Of a stretch of DNA of 64,000 nucleotides, positions 46,244 through 59,024 are shown piece after piece. Source of the DNA: Spinellus fusiger (taxonomy: Eukaryota > Mucoromycota > Mucoromycetes > Mucorales > Phycomycetaceae); the NCBI GenBank assembly GCA_025094145.1, contig JALLLS010000077.1, positions 62,001 to 126,000 on the forward strand, written 5' to 3'. Position numbers and translations under genes: made by a program. Each line of letters opens with the position of its first letter. Positions within the stretch are counted from its first letter, which is position 1. Below the pieces are notes generated by a model. The model was not told the origin of the DNA and did no database searches. It saw only the letters and a list, made by a program, of their open reading frames with translations.

Positions 46244-46305
46244 GATAGGCGTATGAAAGAAGAAGAAGAGTATTGCAGTACACTATTAAAGCTTTTTCTT
46301 TTTCG

Positions 46306-46446
46306 ATGGAGCAGAATTATTTAGGATCCGCTCTGATGGAGTGGGTGGCTTGTCTGATGTGGGTCATGATCAGCTACATCTCCAAACCCCAAGTCCGCTA
46401 CGTTGACCTTTTCCCTATAGAGAAAACAAACATCTTCTGTATGTGA
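46306..46446 (+). CDS. Possible small ORF divergent from ADE13
   Basis: 46 codons from ATG, with one predicted membrane segment (MEWVACLMWVMISYIS) and a C-terminal VRYVDLFPIEKTN. It begins 62 bp from the ADE13 start on the opposite strand. GC content is higher than the surrounding spacer, which favours coding. Could be chance, or the first exon of a spliced gene. Confidence 0.3.
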   Translation: MEQNYLGSALMEWVACLMWVMISYISKPQVRYVDLFPIEKTNIFCM

Positions 46447-48440
46447 TTGAATATCAGCAAATCAAACCAAATAAGCTTTTATTTGAATATTAGCAAGTTC
46501 TCTTTGACAGACACTATCTATTGCTTATGAATCGACATTCATTCTTCTCTATAATTTATGATTGAAAGAATTTGAATGAAAAATAAGTGTATTGACTCTA
46601 TTCAGACTGTGTTGAGTTGAATAAACAGCTATATTTGACTGTAATAACATGACTACTACTTCAATGAATGAATGTATGACAAAGAAAGGGATTGTGATCA
46701 TTAGTATGAACATAACATACTTCTTTTTGTTAGTAAATATGCTAATTTTAATGTCGTAAAATTACATATCAATCTACATATTAACTAACAAGATGTTTTG
46801 AGTGTATTAAAATTATTAAATAATTATTCTTTCTTTTAGATATGTCTTTCTTAACCAGGTAAAATAGAATAAAATAAACCCGTTTTCCAATTTCTTCAAC
46901 CCAGTATTGGTCATTGATACAGGTACAAAAACACATCCACAGTCATCTTTGTCCTTCTTTAGGTCGGTGGACATATGGACATGTACTATGTATTATTCCA
47001 TTTGAGAATAGATCATATATATCATCAATGCTATCCATGATTATTCTTACGTATAGACATGAGTTTTTTTCCCACAATAAAGACAGGGTCTTGGAGGAGC
47101 CGATAAGGAACCTGTAGTCATAGGCATTGGATAGATAGTTATGTAAATCCAAAAAATAAAAAATAAAAAATAGAGAGAGAGAAATATGTATTTATATATG
47201 TTTTTGAATTGTATTTCTTAATTAGCAAACTATACTAAAGTCCTTTGTCTTGATGAGGTTGCATTGATAGCAATATTTACTTTGTACTTCTTTGGTAGTA
47301 TGAGTTTTTATAAGGATAAAATATTGTATTTGCTTTATGAGACTATTATTGGATAATACGACAACAGTCCAGCTGTATATTTATTCCATTGTTCTCACTA
47401 TATTTTAAACTAAATGGCTTTTAATAGTTTATTGATAACAGTGAGCTTATCCTTACTTTTGTTCTTGGAATTCCAATGTCAATTGTCTGTCTATTCTATA
47501 AAACGTCTTACTTGGAGAATAGTAAAGAATAGTCTGTATGTATTAAGATGCTGATCAGGCAGTCGAGCCTATATTAACCTATTTAAAGTGTTAAGTGCAT
47601 CCTCAACGGACTGTCTATTCTGACTTCAAATAGACTTGAATTATAGAATGAACAGTCTCCAAAAGTTAAATCTTCCAACGGACTGTTGATAGACAGTCCA
47701 TTTGAATCAGAATAATTAATGTGCTGTTATTTGAACCGCAAAATATTTTGGGTGTATTACCTGAATAAGAATTAAGCTGATTCACTGTAAAAATGAGAAT
47801 ATTTCAGATCGCAAAATATTTCAGTTTCCATATTTCACCCAAGAAATCTACTTGTATTTTTTGGCCAAGTCAATATATTTATTAAAATGCAGCTTTTTTT
47901 ATTACAGAGTTGATACTTGGAAATCATCGTTATGCAATGATAGGTCTGTATGAAGTTCATTATACTTTTAAGAATTCATTCATAAATAACATACCATCTT
48001 CTGCGTATCTATTCTCAAATGGCAAGTGCCTATTCCAGAAAGACTCGTCTATTCTTTAGTATTGATATTCCATACTCTACTCGCTTCTTACAGTTTTGGA
48101 AATCATAGAACTTTCCAAAACAAACGCTTATATGTACTGAGGTTTTGAATCAATTTATCTCTCATAGCCATTTTAACTTTCCAAAACTTTTTTTTCGTCT
48201 CCATACAACTGAACAGCTAAAATCCTGAAACCATAAAATACATCAAATACATACTTCTTTCCCACTGCCATTTAGCTTTTTATTATTATTTTACTGAAAC
48301 ATTATCAATGTGCTCAAATACAACATTCAGGTCCCCAGTACTATTTCTTATCTTTCGTTTCGTAAGAGAATTTCCACCTTTAACCCTAGAAGGTGTGGAG
48401 TTGAAGTATAATATTTTGTTAGTCCAAGCAGATATAAATC
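46447..48440. other. Intergenic, 2 kb, nothing recognised
   Basis: AT-rich. GGACTGT / ACAGTCC motifs recur near 47610-47700 but without a clear unit. Frames such as 46914-47117 and 48308-48496 are short and unsupported. Confidence 0.4.
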
Positions 48441-49304
48441 TAGTCCCAAGTAATAAGTGGCTAGGCAGAAAATCAAATATTTTGATTTTTTTTTAAAAAA
48501 AAAGGTATATCTATCAGTCTAAGATGTTCATAATAAAAGGTTCGTGGAATAACATAAGATTTGGAATATCTGTTCTTTAGATGATTTTCTACAGTTTTAT
48601 TATAAAAATGTTGCTCAGTACTTTGTAGTAAAACTTTTACTCTTCATCACAGCAAAGCATCTCCTTGGCATGCTATCCACTAAATTTTCCAGAAATTCAT
48701 TTGGCATCTTCTCCCACTCACTACACAAGCATCGTTCAAGCTGTTTTGCATTGGTTATGCTTTTGAGTAAGTGACATATCAGGTAGTCTTGATAGTGAGC
48801 ATGAAAAAAAAAACCTGAGTTGATTCATGTATTTTAGAAATGTACTACGGCAAATATCTACGCATGCATCATTCATATTTTCAAATCATATGCAATTGTT
48901 TGTATAGGGTTTCTACGAATAGACAGAACGATAGCCAATTTTGAATTAGATAAAACCTTTTCAGGTCTTCCTGTACACATTTTGTGGTCGATTTATGCCT
49001 TTATTTTTATACAATTGAACACTCCTGCCCACTGTGTTCTTTGTGATGTCAAGATCGTCAGTAATCTCTTGATAAGTAGCATGCATTTTCCATTGTCCTA
49101 TGATTTGACCTATAATAAACATAGCATGCTCTTCTTTTTGTGGGACTATCTTTATGTTCTTGGCTAAGAGTTGGCTGATTTTCATTGACTAAAGTCATCT
49201 ATTGAATAAGTTATAAAAGAAAAGAAAAAAACCTCTATTTTATTTTTGAAGAATAAAAAATAGAAATTTATCTTTTGTCTACTCATTTATTACATGGGAC
49301 TGTA
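48441..49304 (-). mobile_element. Tc1 family 2 deletion derivative, left inverted-repeat arm
   Basis: Ends resemble the TIR of 24931-26308 (GTAATAAGTGGC outer end; TACAGTCCCATGTAATAAA inner end). The HTH part (KGQIIGQWKM-like) and the terminal FLENLVDSMPRRC are kept, while the whole catalytic DDE region is gone, giving 864 bp. Same deletion as at 62187-63052. Confidence 0.8.
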
Positions 49305-50670
49305 TATCATTATGCTGTTCTGATTTTTATAAAAATTAGTGATAGACTTTTTGGCTGAGACTTTAGTCAGGGCTATGATGGAGGTGAAAGCGTAAGTGGT
49401 ATGAGAGAGACTGAAAAATAATAATAAAAAATGTGAAGGAGAAAAAAAAATGTGAATGTTTTGCCATATAGAAGGAAAAACCAGATATTCTCTTGCCACA
49501 TGTAATATAATGAGCAGAAAATCTGTAAAGAGAGGAATTATATAGTTGGCAAACAAAAGAAAGAATTGGTTAGAAAGTTAGATAAAGAGAATATCTATAA
49601 AATCAGAACATGATGGCTATCTACATCATGGAATAAATAATATAGAAAGAAGACACAATGTAATTAATGGTGGATCTCCAGTAGAATTAGTAGTAAGGAT
49701 GGAGATAGGTGTAACCTGTACTCCATAGATATGGGTGATGAGATCGAGAAACTCAAAGGCAACAGATTTAGTCAACCCAAGTCTTACTTCTTTTGTCTTT
49801 TGCTTCTTTTTGGCAGAGTTCTTCATTGTATTTTATTTTTTGACCTATTTGACATATTCTGTCATGTTTTGATCGAGGCAAAATAAATAGTCATACTTTT
49901 CTCTTTTTCTTCACATACACATAGTGCTATTTTTCCTTGGCTGTTGCTGCAATTTTTGCTTGGCCTCTGACAAAACGGTAGTGTTCAGCCTGATATACTT
50001 ATAGAAAACACTGTTCTTCTAATTTTCTATCTGGAGCAAGACATTTCAGTTATTGTTGGAACTTTGCTAGGCGTTCCAATTTTTCTCGGTGTCCATAGTA
50101 TTAGTGATAGACACATTGGGGAGCGTCTAAATTTATAATACCTTATAAAACTCGCGAGGCTACTTTATTCACAATGTATAATAAAGATAATAATATAGCC
50201 ATGTATATAGATGGTAGATGCAAATAGACAATGCATCATAAAATTTAACTTATGAATGAGAAAACTATAGACACACTAACAAATTCTAAGCTAACTAGTT
50301 TATTATCAGCAGAACCAACTGTTATCTTTGAGTTCTTAGGCCAAAGATCTACAGAGCAGTGAAACGTGAAGTTAAACTCTTATGTTTATTACATCATGTT
50401 GCTATTTCTCTTATACTTTTGTCTACTAGTATTAGCTTCAGGGGTATGCTGTCGAATGTCATGAATTATCATCATCTCTTAGTATTCAATGGCATCCTTC
50501 TTTCAGTTTAATAGCCATTGAGTCCTTATTCCCAAAAGAGTTCTAATTATAATGATGATAAATATCTTTACGACATAACCCTCAAAGTATAAGCAGTGTA
50601 CATAGTGTACAAGCCTTTGATATATTTAAGCGTTTCTCCCCACGGAGCCTTGTGTTGAGAGCTATAGTAC
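48451..50670. repeat. 2.2-kb inverted repeat, left arm
   Basis: Reverse complement of 60821-63040 over the same 2220 bp; three predicted frames in it are identical to their partners. It contains the Tc1 deletion derivative and about 1.35 kb of other sequence with a frame of 66 codons (LGLTKSVAFEFLDLITHIYG) of unknown nature. Confidence 0.9.
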
Positions 50671-50694
50671 AAGGACAGTTATTCTTGGTGTGGC

Positions 50695-51327
50695 TTAATT
50701 CCTGGCACACTCATCAGATATGCTTACTAAAAAGAATAGAATAGGTGTCCCACTCGTGTCCATTCTTTTGACAATACTGGTACCACTTGGGAGGGTACTG
50801 GCGATTAAATAGAAGATATAATCCTCATTGCACCAGATGCTATGTATCAGCTCTTCAAAGGTAATCTTTTCACCTTCTGAATCCTTGTAGGATGCTACGC
50901 CGAGATTGACAAAACCAGCACTCGAGAAAGTCTTGTTTTTACTATCATAATAGACACTATTGTCTAGGACACGTTCATAATCGACCATACTATCCTTTAT
51001 TCTATCTGCCAGCACATGATGTCCTAAGAGAGGGAGTAGGTTCAGGTTGACCTTGTAGATATTAACCTAAGGGCCAAATTCAGGAGTGGCATACATAGCA
51101 ACACTGAATGATTTAAAGAAGAGACTATCCTCTATAGCTATCTTCTAACTTTCCATATCTCCTGGAGAAATGACCTCATAAATAGTATTTCTATTATTAC
51201 GTTGTATAGCAACGCACAGTCTTACTGGGTAATTTTCATTGAAAGTCTCGAATACTTATATTATAGTAAATGTGAACAACGACATGTTAAACAATACCAT
51301 ACTAAGAAGATTCATTACAAGATTCAT
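50695..51327 (-). pseudogene. Unknown gene, single frame with three stops, signal-peptide-like start
   Basis: From ATG at 51327 to TAA-type stop at 50695 the frame of 211 codons is continuous except for three in-frame stops, at 51258 (TAA), 51147 (TAG) and 51069 (TAG). The N-terminus (MNLVMNLLSMVLFNMSLFTF) is hydrophobic like a secretion signal. Later parts (FETFNENYPVRLCVAIQRNN, HSIWCNEDYIFYLIAS) have normal amino-acid composition. A TATATAT stretch lies upstream at about 51360. No family recognised. Three stops without any frameshift suggest recent decay by point mutation, or, less likely, unusual decoding. Confidence 0.5.
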
Positions 51328-51563
51328 GTTTATATTATAAAAGATCATTGAAAGAAGGTATATATTTATAAAGGAGATTAGGGGTTAAAAAGACCTACTT
51401 ATCTTTCCCTATCACTTTAATTCTAATCAATTTCTCACTTAAAAGTTAATTAACTTTAATGATATAAAAAAATAGTTTATGGAAAGCTAAATTATTACCA
51501 ATGTTTATTAAATGAGATAGTGGAATAATCAGTATGGTTATAATTTTGCTCATAAACTATAAA

Positions 51564-53553
51564 CTAGACAGATGACTGTTCATAAAGAGCTTCAATAGTG
51601 TTCTTGTACTGAATATAACCAAGTTTTCTTATCAAAGTATTTTTGCCTGTCATTGGTAAAGTCTCATTGGCTGAAAGTATCTTTATCATGGACTTCTTAA
51701 TGACTGTATATTCCAGGGCAAAAGTATTTGCTTTGTCAACAGCCGAGTACACTAGTAAAGAGAAAGATAAGACATAAGAAGAAAGTAATTTTGATAATCA
51801 GAAACACTTACCAATGTCCTGGATCTCATCAACAGAATATTTAAGATGAGCATCCTCAGACAATTTTACCAAAACACCAATGCATGGATAGCCCATACCA
51901 AAAACAAGACATTCATTTATGATGGGACATTCACGAATAACTGTTTCAATAGGAAGAGGATTGACTTTACTGGCGGTGTTCCTAAATACCAGTTATTATT
52001 TTAATAATTAGTTTGGTACTATTGTGTACGTTTTGCTAAGACTTACAAGACTAAAGTGTCTTCTGTACGACTAACATATGTATAGTGCCCAGGATTTAAT
52101 TCGTCTTCCAGAAACAAGTCGTTAGTCTCATAATTTCCGTCCTCTCTTCTTTTGGCACTATTGCTCAAAGTTGGACAATCGTGTCGAATAATAAGCTGCT
52201 TCAAATCAGTAGAACCAAAGTTCTCCCATAGACAATACTGTTTCATTGTTGATAATGGTCTTAAATAATACTTGTTGGGACTGTCGAGTGCGAGGTTTTC
52301 TGTTAAAAGAACGCCTATTTCTGTGTACAAAGATAGAAGAACATTGATGAGAACCTGATTAAAGAAAGAAAAAAACTTGCTTACCAGTGCCTCCATAACA
52401 AGAACATATGTTGATACGTTTTTCTCCATATGCTTCTGCAATCTCTCTTCTAAGAGATGCACCACCATATCTATTTTTGAACAAGGTGATATAAATATTG
52501 AACCTTATTTTTCCAATTCTTACGCAATCAGTTTTATATTCTGAAGCACAGGCCAATCATTAATTTCATTTGTGTAATAAAGTAACTTCTCCATTATTAA
52601 CGGAGGAAATAAAGTAATATCGCACTTGCTGTCTTTGAGAACAGTAAATATCTTTCTTATACAATAGACATTTGGCTCCATTAATACCACGCTACTTCCT
52701 GTAGAAATTGCACTTGTAAGAAATAGATGGCTAACCATGTGGAATCTATAGTTAAGATAGAGATTAGCGTTCGAATGCAAAAATATGATACCTTTAAACA
52801 CTTACATAGGCGTATGGAAAAAATAAATGCTAGGTTGATCACCAAGTACATTGGATTCACAGTCTTTCTCGCTAACCTTTATGATACTGGCTAAATGTAA
52901 AAGGTTTTTGCTATTCATATAAATGGTCTTCGGGATGCCTGTTGATCCAGAGCTTTAAATTGACACAGAGATTAAAATAAATGTTATATAAAAGGGTAAT
53001 CTTACCTATGAAGAACCAGTGTTGTTTCTTTGGCATCTTTTTTTGTAAATCTTCTTAATACATCTTCAGAATTGGGGTTCAGAGGCTTCTCGATCATTGC
53101 ATTAACGTCACAGGGGTTGACAGTAATTATTTTGCAATTTCCTAGAATAGCTGATGTGTCATGTGCCACAGCACTGTAGTTGGGAATAACTAACAAAGTT
53201 GTAGTGTTTGAAGATTGAAGTATATTGGCATTTATGATTGCTGAGTTCTTGGTGGAAAGGCATACTAATACTAGACCCATCTTCAGAGCGGTAATATATG
53301 TAATCAAATAATCGATAGTGTGATCATTAATGTAGCCAATGTAGGTATTATCTTTGAATATTGGTTTCCATTCACAGGCAAGATTGGTTGTAATGCGGTC
53401 AAATTGCTCATAAGTGAGTGTCTTGTAAGTCTCGGTGCCATCTTCGAGCCTTGTGTAATACTGTGCAAGTCTCTTTTCAGCATGGATAGTTAACTGTTTC
53501 TTCCAATATTCAAGAAGAGTTTCTTCTGGTATGGATTCCGATTCGAGATGCAT
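51564..53553 (-). CDS. Stand-alone adenylate-forming enzyme B
   Basis: Seven exons in the same arrangement as gene A: 53006-53553, 52806-52952, 52524-52745, 52385-52470, 52047-52320, 51812-51981, 51564-51751; 1635 nt, 544 residues. Motifs: a SGSTG-type A3 loop (SSGSTGI), A5 CYGGTEIG, A7 YETNDLF, A8 SRTEDTLVL, and TGKNTLIRK in place of TDKNTVKRK at the A10 position, with the lysine kept. Exons 5 (second half) to 7 are almost identical to gene C, while exons 1-4 differ clearly (for example VSHLFLTSAIS versus SGHFTIIGEIT). Function as for gene A: acyl-AMP formation, substrate unknown. Confidence 0.88.
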
Positions 53554-54509
53554 CTTGGATAGATTCGTGTTTTATAATATAGACAGAAGGATGGTTTATA
53601 ATTGAGCTGTAGAATAGAACAGAGAAGGTTTAATGGATACTAATGTTGTAAAACACTCAAGAGTAGTAAAGATATTCTTTATTACAGTCCAATGGCTCAT
53701 TATTTATATACTTTTTTCCCTGATAAATCTATGTACTTGCATTCTTAAGATTTTTGCATCTTTTTTTTATTATTATTATTATAAAAAAAATGTTATGAGC
53801 TTGATACATATGTCAAATAATATCTAAATTTACTTGATCATTGTATCAAGTAGCATATTGAGTTAGTTTTCTTTAAATGTTAAAGCCTAGCACTAAAATA
53901 CAAGCTATATCCTTGTATCTTTTTGTACTCATGCCGTATCTTACTAATATTTCATCTCCTGATGAAAACATTTTAAAAGTCAACAGGCTATTCAAAAAAT
54001 GACCAGGAACAAGAAATGCATTCGGTAATAAAATAATTATATTTCTCAAAGTTCTATACTATAATAGTTACAACTAATTTATTTTTCTGACTGTTAATTT
54101 AATATAGTTTTGCAATAACAGTCATTTGGAGTGTGTGGGTTCAATCCCCCAACACTCCTAAAACATGTTACAAATATTGTATATTAACGAAAAAAATAGC
54201 TTTTAATTAGTCTGAGCTGATTTCCATATCTATAACTCTATTTCTATTTATACGTTCTTCAAATTGGTCAGCTTGTACATTTTTTGCTCTGTAATTAACG
54301 CAACCTTTTATTTTATTTTGTCTAACTGTGCCAACAAACAGTGTTACTCGGGTGTTTGTTTTACTTTATTTATAATACTAACAAATAAATGTAAATAATA
54401 GATACTACTCTCTCTTTCATACTACAAGTAAATGAGCTTGTGCAATATGATTGTGTTTTATTCTAATCTCAACACGGCCCTCTTTCTTGTACGATGGTTT
54501 GATACATTA
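53554..54509. other. Intergenic, promoter side of gene B
   Basis: AT-rich. At 54132-54159 GGAGTGT...GGGTTCAATCCCCC...ACACTCC forms a hairpin reminiscent of a tRNA T-arm and acceptor end, but no tRNA body precedes it. No palindromic site like those before genes A and C was found. Confidence 0.4.
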
Positions 54510-54805
54510 TCTTCGGGAAATATTGGAGCATTCTTAGGTTCTTAATTTTACAATGAACATCCAATAAGTAAAATTCAATGCAACAGTTCTGGTCAGTCAC
54601 AAAAGGTAAGCTAAAGAATTTTTTTTAAAAAAAAAAAAGTCTTTATTTTGAGTAATCTAATAGGCTTTTGTGGTTGCTATGTATTGATATGTGATAGTCG
54701 TATTGATTCTAGACCTATTTAATTAAGAAATCATTTTGGAGCATTTGGCATAGTAGGATTTTGCTTTAATCTTTTCTTTTGTCCCAATATTTTCTGAAAA
54801 TAGTG
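54510..54805 (+). mobile_element. 290-bp MITE-like element, copy 2
   Basis: Direct, nearly identical copy of 44141-44436, differing mainly in the length of the central T-run/A-run. Confidence 0.7.
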
Positions 54806-55214
54806 AAATCTTTTTGATGTTTCGATCAATTAGTAGTTTAGAAATTTAGATGTTTTGTACGTCCAGTTTTTTTTTTTTTGAGATAGTCCTATGTCTCTTG
54901 TCAATACTGATTATTTATAGACATGTTTATCTATATATTTCTTTATCGATATATATTCTAGAATGTTTACTCTAATATTTTTCTAGCTATGGTGGTAGCT
55001 GACTCGTTTATGTAACAGCTCGTGATATGAATCGTGTTTAACATAAATTATGCCGATAGTGACATAGTGTCTATGGCATTAACATAATAGATATTTGAGT
55101 GTTTAAATTTATTCTTTTATGCATTTATTGTTTGAGTTATCTCTACTTACATTATTAGATTAATGTCTTAATTTTTTTCCAAACGATTTGCGCATCTGAT
55201 TTCCGTAGTGACTG
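54806..55214. other. Intergenic, nothing recognised
   Basis: AT-rich spacer with a T11 tract at about 54868. Confidence 0.4.
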
Positions 55215-56447
55215 TACATCCGCACCCAAAGATTTTTGGGATATATAAAGAAATATCTTGAGAATAAAATTATAATATTCTTATGATTAGCTAATGTGTT
55301 TAAAAAGGCTTTTTCACTTTCTAAATGCAATTTCAAACTCTACTTGCCTATTCTAGCAATGGCTATTGACTTTGCAATTATACGCTATAAAGTTGGATAT
55401 AGAAGGAAGAAATAGAACAAGAATCACTCCAAAATTACAACTCAGTCACTGCATTTATTGTTTAACATAACGTGTTATCCTTAAGCCCACAGTATTTGCA
55501 GCGTAACACTGCTTAAGAAAGATGTATTACAGAACTTATAGAGTTAATTCTAGTGGTCATTGTCCAAAAGAGAAAATCAGACTCACTTGTATTAATAACA
55601 GTATAGCCATTCATTGAATCCATACTCATAAACAGTTTAACTGTCTCATTGTAACTGGTATTAACAATAGTACTTAGACCTAAAAGACAGTATTAGAAAC
55701 AACACTTAGTTACCACTAAGTCAAATAGAGTGTGGATTGTTTGACTTGTGAATTTTATGAGTGGAGGCTGGCGAATACATCACTAAAATAATAGATGAAA
55801 CATTATTATTTGTTTTGACATTCTTCTCTCTCTCTGTTATTTCTCACACTGTACATGCAACTTAACACTCAAGTACTCGTCAAGATGACCATAACTGAGC
55901 AAGGTATTGTGCCATTATTAACAAAGAGAAACAATAGAAAGAGGTGATGGACACTACCAAAGGCTATTCTAGTGATAAATAGATAAGCAGTGTCTTCATC
56001 TGAGCTTGAGCTCAATGTATCCCACAAGAAATTCATTGTATTGTTATTAGGCAAGTAAAGACTCCATTCAAGTCAGTCCCAGGTGGTCTTCTTCCTTCTT
56101 TACTGTCTAGAATGTCTAGAGTATACTTCTGAGCATATTTATCTATCTCCTAAGGATAAAGCACAAAGATTTTAGGGTATAAATTCTATTGCTATGAGGG
56201 AATACACTTGGACAGTAGCTATAGTCATATAGTATTATCTATACTATTATAATAAACAATATTATCCATCAACACTATTTTACTGATAATACAATTTGAT
56301 AGTGATGTATCCACAAAAGGAAATAATTATTTGGATATCCACAAACCTTTTGATTTTAAACACAGTTCCATAAAAGGTGAGTTTTTTCTTTTACGTAAAA
56401 GGAAGGAGATATTACCGCTTAAAGATCAGAAAATCTTTAGATGTGTA
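55215..56447. mobile_element. 1.2-kb TIR family, second complete copy
   Basis: Bounded by TA at 55215 and at 56446-56447. The right end reads AAAATCTTTAGATGTG-TA; the left end (CGCACCCAAAGATTTTTGGG) is a diverged inverted match. Interior aligns along its length with 3393-4611 by eye (shared AAGTACTCGTCAAGATG and CTAAGGATAAAGCAC blocks). Confidence 0.7.
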
Positions 56448-57033
56448 GTAAAAATAAGGGGTGTATGTGCACAAATAAAAGACATTGATTATATATATTT
56501 TTTTGTTTATACTGAGAAATAGAGATACAGTTGGAAGACACTAGATAAAATGGAGACATTTTACAATAAGATATCACAAACCAGGATTTATATTCAACTG
56601 AACATCTTTAGACCTACGTAAAAAAAAAAAGAACACCGAGAACTAAAGAACTGCCTACACAGGTGAGAGTTGTTTAGAGACAGCCCTAGTGATGTAGTAA
56701 GAAAATATCCCCAAAAAGATAAAAGAGAGACTAAAGGCCACACTAGATACTAAAAGTGAGGTCAGACACTACCAAATAGTTTTCTAATAAAAATAAAAAT
56801 TCTTGTAATAAACAGCCATTATCTTATAATGAAGGATTCAATCAAATTTCTAGAGAGTAAATAAAATTATAAACATATTAAAATATAAAGGAAATAACTA
56901 TTTTATACATTTTTTACTGAGATAATCATTATAGTTGAAATAATTGCCAAAAATAAAATAAAATAGACAAAGACAATAAATGAGACAATACAGTGATTAA
57001 TGAAACTAAGATTTCTTATTAACATGTATAACA
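56448..57033. other. Intergenic, downstream of gene C
   Basis: AT-rich, with no supported feature. Confidence 0.4.
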
Positions 57034-59024
57034 CTAAACATCATCCTGTTCATAAAGAGTTTCAATAGTGTTCTTGTACTGAATATAGCCAAGTTTTCTT
57101 TTCACCGTATTCTTATCTGTCATAGGAAAAGTCTCATTGGCTGAAAGTATCTTTATCATGGACTTCTTAATGACTGTATATTCCAGGGCAAAAGTATTTG
57201 CTTTGTCAACAGCCGAGTACACTAGTAAAGAGAAAGATAAGACATAAGAAGAAAGTAATTTTGATAATCAGAAACACTTACCAATGTCCTGGATCTCATC
57301 AACAGAATATTTAAGATGAGCATCCTCAGACAATTTTACCAAAACACCAATGCATGGATAGCCCATACCAAAAACAAGACATTCATTTATGATGGGACAT
57401 TCACGAATAACTGTTTCAATAGGAAGAGGATTGACTTTACTGGCGGTGTTCCTAAATACCAGTTATTATTTTAATAATTAGTTTGGTACTATTGTGTACG
57501 TTTTGCTAAGACTTACAAGACTAAAGTGTCTTCTGTACGACTAACATATGTATAGTGCCCAGGATTTAATTCGTCTTCCAGAAACAAGTCGTTAGTCTCA
57601 TAATTTCCGTCCTCTCTTCTTTTGGCACTATTGCTCAAAGTTGGACAATCGTGTCGAATAATAAGCTGCTTCAAATCAGTAGAACCAAAGTTCTCCCATA
57701 GACAATACTGTTTCATTGTTGATAAGGGTCTTAAATAATACTTGTTAGGACTGTCGAGTGCCATGCTTTCTGTCATAGAAACACCCATCTCTAAACACAA
57801 TAATCGAATGATGTTAATGAGAATTTCAGTGGCAAATAATACATTATTCTCTTACCTGTGCCTCCATAAAAAGAACATATGTTGATACGCTTTTCTCTGC
57901 AGGTCTCTGAGATCTCTCTATTAAGAGAGGCACCACCGTGTCTATTTTTAAACAACATAATGTAAACAAGGTGGCTTTTTGCTTCATATTAATACTTACA
58001 CTATTAACTTTAGGCTCTGAAGTACAGACCAGTCACCAATCTCATTTGAGTAATTGAGTAACTGTTCTATTATTAATGGCGAAAAGGTAACTATATCGCG
58101 TTTGTTGGCTTTGAGAGCAGCGAATATCTTTTTCACACAAAATACACCGGGCTCCATAAATACCAAAATGCTCCCAGCTGTAATCTCGCCTATGATAGTG
58201 AAATGTCCAGACGTATGGAATCTATTGTTATTAAAAAATAGTATTAAAATACAAAAAAATAGTATTAAAGACTTACAAAGGCGTATATAGAAAATAAGTA
58301 ATGGGTTGATCACCAAGTACATTGAATCCACTGTCTTTCTCACTGATTCTGTGTAAACTTTTTGCGTATAAATACGCTTGACTATTCATGTGAATAGACT
58401 TTGGTGTGCCTGTCGATCCCGAGCTTATAATAGATACAATGATTCAATTAAGTGCTATAAGAAAGGATAATTTTACCTGTGAAGAACTAGAGTTGTTTCT
58501 TTGGCATCCCTTCTTGTTGTTTCTTTCAGTATTTCTTCAGCATTGGGGTTCAAAGGGTTTTCAACCATTGTGTCAATGTCATAGGGATTGACAATGGTTA
58601 CTTTGCAATTTCCTAGAATAGCTGATGTATCATATGCCATGGTGCTGTAACTTGGAACAGCTAACAGAGTTGTGGTGTTTACATTTTGAAGTAAGCTAGC
58701 GTTTGCTGCTGCTGAATTTCTGGTAGAGAGGCACACTAAGATTGAGTTCATTTTCAGAATACTGACATATGTAATCAAATAATCGATAGTGTGATCATTA
58801 ATGTAGCCAATGTGGGTGTTATCTTTGAACATTGGTTTCCATTCACAGGCAAGATTGGTTGTAATGCGGTCAAATTGCTCATAAGTGAGTGTCTTGTAAG
58901 TCTCAGTGCCATCTTCGAGCCTTGTAAAATACTGTGCAAGTCTCTTTTCAGCATGAATAGCCAAGTATCTCTTCCAATATTCAAGAAGATTCTCTTCTGG
59001 TATGGATTCCAATTCGCGAGTCAT
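57034..59024 (-). CDS. Stand-alone adenylate-forming enzyme C
   Basis: Seven exons: 58477-59024, 58277-58423, 58000-58221, 57856-57941, 57517-57790, 57282-57451, 57034-57221; 1635 nt, 544 residues. Motifs: A3 SSGSTGTPKSIH, A5 FYGGTEMG, A7 YETNDLF, A8 SRTEDTLVL and TDKNTVKRK at the A10 position. The first 183 codons are the same as in gene A, as are about 150 bp of upstream sequence, while exons 5-7 with their introns match gene B. Exons 2-4, which carry the substrate-pocket region, are distinct from both. The last residues differ (YEQDDV versus YEQSSV). Reaction as for gene A. Confidence 0.9.

Noticed and set aside
54132..54160. tRNA-like T-arm and acceptor (GGGTTCAATCCCCC between ACACTCC halves)
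   Set aside because: The complementary acceptor half lies directly before it, making a plain hairpin; no D-arm or anticodon arm is present upstream.
38782..59024. Reading the three adenylating enzymes as parts of one NRPS cluster
   Set aside because: No carrier protein, condensation, thioesterase or reductase domain is found anywhere in the window, and the genes are separated by repeats and ADE13.
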